Source of the DNA: Anaerolineae bacterium
Lineage (GTDB): Bacteria > Chloroflexota > Anaerolineae > E26-bin7
Reading direction: 5' to 3'
Assembly: GCA_029933115.1 (NCBI GenBank)
Contig: JAOZOT010000107.1
Coordinates: 2,574-9,865, forward strand
Length of the DNA stretch: 7,292 nucleotides
Of the stretch, positions 6,691-7,292 are shown in pieces. The position numbers and the translations under genes were made by a program. Under the pieces are notes generated by a model. The model was not told the DNA's origin. It did not search any database and worked only from the letters and a program-made list of their open reading frames with translations. The first letter of the stretch is position 1; each line of letters starts with the position of its first letter.

Positions 6691-6721
6691 CTCGAACAAA
6701 GGGAGCGCCTCAAGCGCTCCC
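6691..6721 (-). terminator. Intrinsic terminator after yqeY
   Basis: On the minus strand GGGAGCGC and GCGCTCCC form a perfect GC-rich 8-bp stem around a 5-base loop (6701-6721), followed by TTTGTTCGAG. The stem and T-rich tail fit an intrinsic terminator. It lies about 80 bases after the yqeY stop and about 85 bases before pgpH. If transcription continues through it, the element could instead act as an attenuator for pgpH. Confidence 0.7.
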
Positions 6722-6803
6722 AGGTGGCCAATACGGCGTCAGCTTCCCTCTCCGCTCTCGGATTTCCCGGTGAGACACGGGCTAATACCCATACCGGCCG
6801 GCT

Positions 6804-7265
6804 TCAAGCTGTCTTTGCCTTGCCGGTCAGAATCTCTCTCACCACCTGATTCACCAAACTGCCATCAGCTTTGCCTTTCAACTGAGACATCAGCCGACGC
6901 ATCACCTCTCCCATTTGAGCCATGCTGGTAGCTCCCACCTCGGCTATGACTTGGCGGGCGGCGACTTCGATCTCGTCGCGGGACATTTGAGCGGGTAGAT
7001 AGCTGAGGAGAATCTGCAATTCTTCCTCTTCCTGATCCACCAGGTCCTGACGCCCGGCTTTGGCAAATTCAGCCACCGATTCACGGCGCTGTTTGGCCTG
7101 CTTGGCAATGATGGCCAATACCTCGTCATCGTCCAACTCCTTGCCTCGCTCGATTTCGGCGTTGGCGATGGCCGCCCTTACCAGGCGGATGGTGGACTTG
7201 CGCCGCTCATCCCCCTGTCGCATGGCTTGTTTCAGATCCTCGATTAGTTTGTCTTTAAGACTCAT
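6804..7265 (-). CDS. yqeY: GatB/YqeY domain-containing protein
   Basis: The 153-residue product matches the YqeY family in length and sequence. It has an N-terminal helical part with LIEDLKQAMR and RLVRAAIANAEIERGKEL, the central AKQAKQRRESVAEFAKAGR stretch, LLSYLPAQMS, and the C-terminal MGEVMRRLMSQLKGKADGS. The family shares its fold with the tail domain of the amidotransferase subunit GatB, which contacts tRNA. The cellular role of free-standing YqeY is not established. The ATG at 7265 is chosen because GGAG (7271-7274) precedes it by 5 bases and the protein then begins MSLKDKL, as relatives do; an in-frame ATG at 7280 would add five residues. In many bacteria yqeY follows rpsU, but the upstream gene lies outside this window. 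A probable terminator follows at 6691-6721. Confidence 0.95.
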   Translation of the reverse strand: MSLKDKLIEDLKQAMRQGDERRKSTIRLVRAAIANAEIERGKELDDDEVLAIIAKQAKQRRESVAEFAKAGRQDLVDQEEEELQILLSYLPAQMSRDEIEVAARQVIAEVGATSMAQMGEVMRRLMSQLKGKADGSLVNQVVREILTGKAKTA

Positions 7266-7292
7266 CGTCACTCCAATCATTTTATTAACATT

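Noticed and set aside
6606..6700. A sigma-70 promoter directly upstream of pgpH
   Set aside because: TTGTTC and TTGAGG could serve as -35 boxes, but neither has an acceptable -10 at 16-18 bases, so no promoter is called.
6606..6803. A known riboswitch (c-di-AMP ydaO type, cobalamin) or T-box in the pgpH leader
   Set aside because: Looked for the conserved cores of these classes by eye and found none. Only the terminator hairpin and the unclassified inverted repeat are supported. A covariance-model search was not possible here.
6493..6931. Two overlapping plus-strand ORFs (118 and 121 codons) covering the yqeY-pgpH gap
   Set aside because: They run antisense into both yqeY and pgpH, have no family resemblance and no convincing ribosome site, and the non-coding part is explained by hairpins.

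Overview
The window reads as a piece of chromosome from a moderately GC-rich bacterium, most likely a member of the Chloroflexota (Anaerolineae or a related class). The main reason is the large leftward gene at positions 1-2654. It joins a family 39 (PMT-like, GT-C fold) membrane glycosyltransferase to the start of a DUF2298 / 'Chlor_Arch_YYY' domain, a family described mainly from Chloroflexi and Archaea. The lineage is an inference. No rRNA or tRNA gene is present to test it.

All five convincing genes lie on the minus strand, so the window reads from right to left. (1) yqeY (6804-7265) encodes a GatB/YqeY-family protein and is followed by a probable intrinsic terminator (6691-6721). (2) A roughly 200-base gap (6606-6803) holds that terminator and a second, larger inverted repeat in the presumed leader of the next gene. 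(3) A tight operon follows. It consists of pgpH (4470-6605; seven-TM HD-domain cyclic-di-AMP phosphodiesterase), ybeY (4008-4466; rRNA-maturation endoribonuclease, 3 bases after pgpH) and an MFS transporter (2854-4011; its GTG start overlaps the ybeY stop in a GTGA). (4) A 199-base intergenic region (2655-2853) holds a perfect 10-bp hairpin, a very good sigma-70 promoter with an extended -10, and a tiny Shine-Dalgarno-preceded ORF that overlaps the start of the next gene. (5) The glycosyltransferase-DUF2298 gene starts at about 2654 and runs off the left edge. 884 codons are visible with no stop.

The pgpH-ybeY pair is a common bacterial arrangement linking c-di-AMP turnover with ribosome maturation. 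The co-transcribed MFS exporter is less usual. The glycosyltransferase-YYY gene is a separate transcription unit, probably acting in cell-envelope or extracellular glycan assembly with a polyprenyl-phosphate sugar donor. Its C-terminal domain has no known function and is the least understood part of the window. The same gene carries homopolymeric G tracts and short heptamer repeats in its hydrophilic loops, plus an ambiguous start. No mobile element, CRISPR array, tRNA or rRNA was seen.
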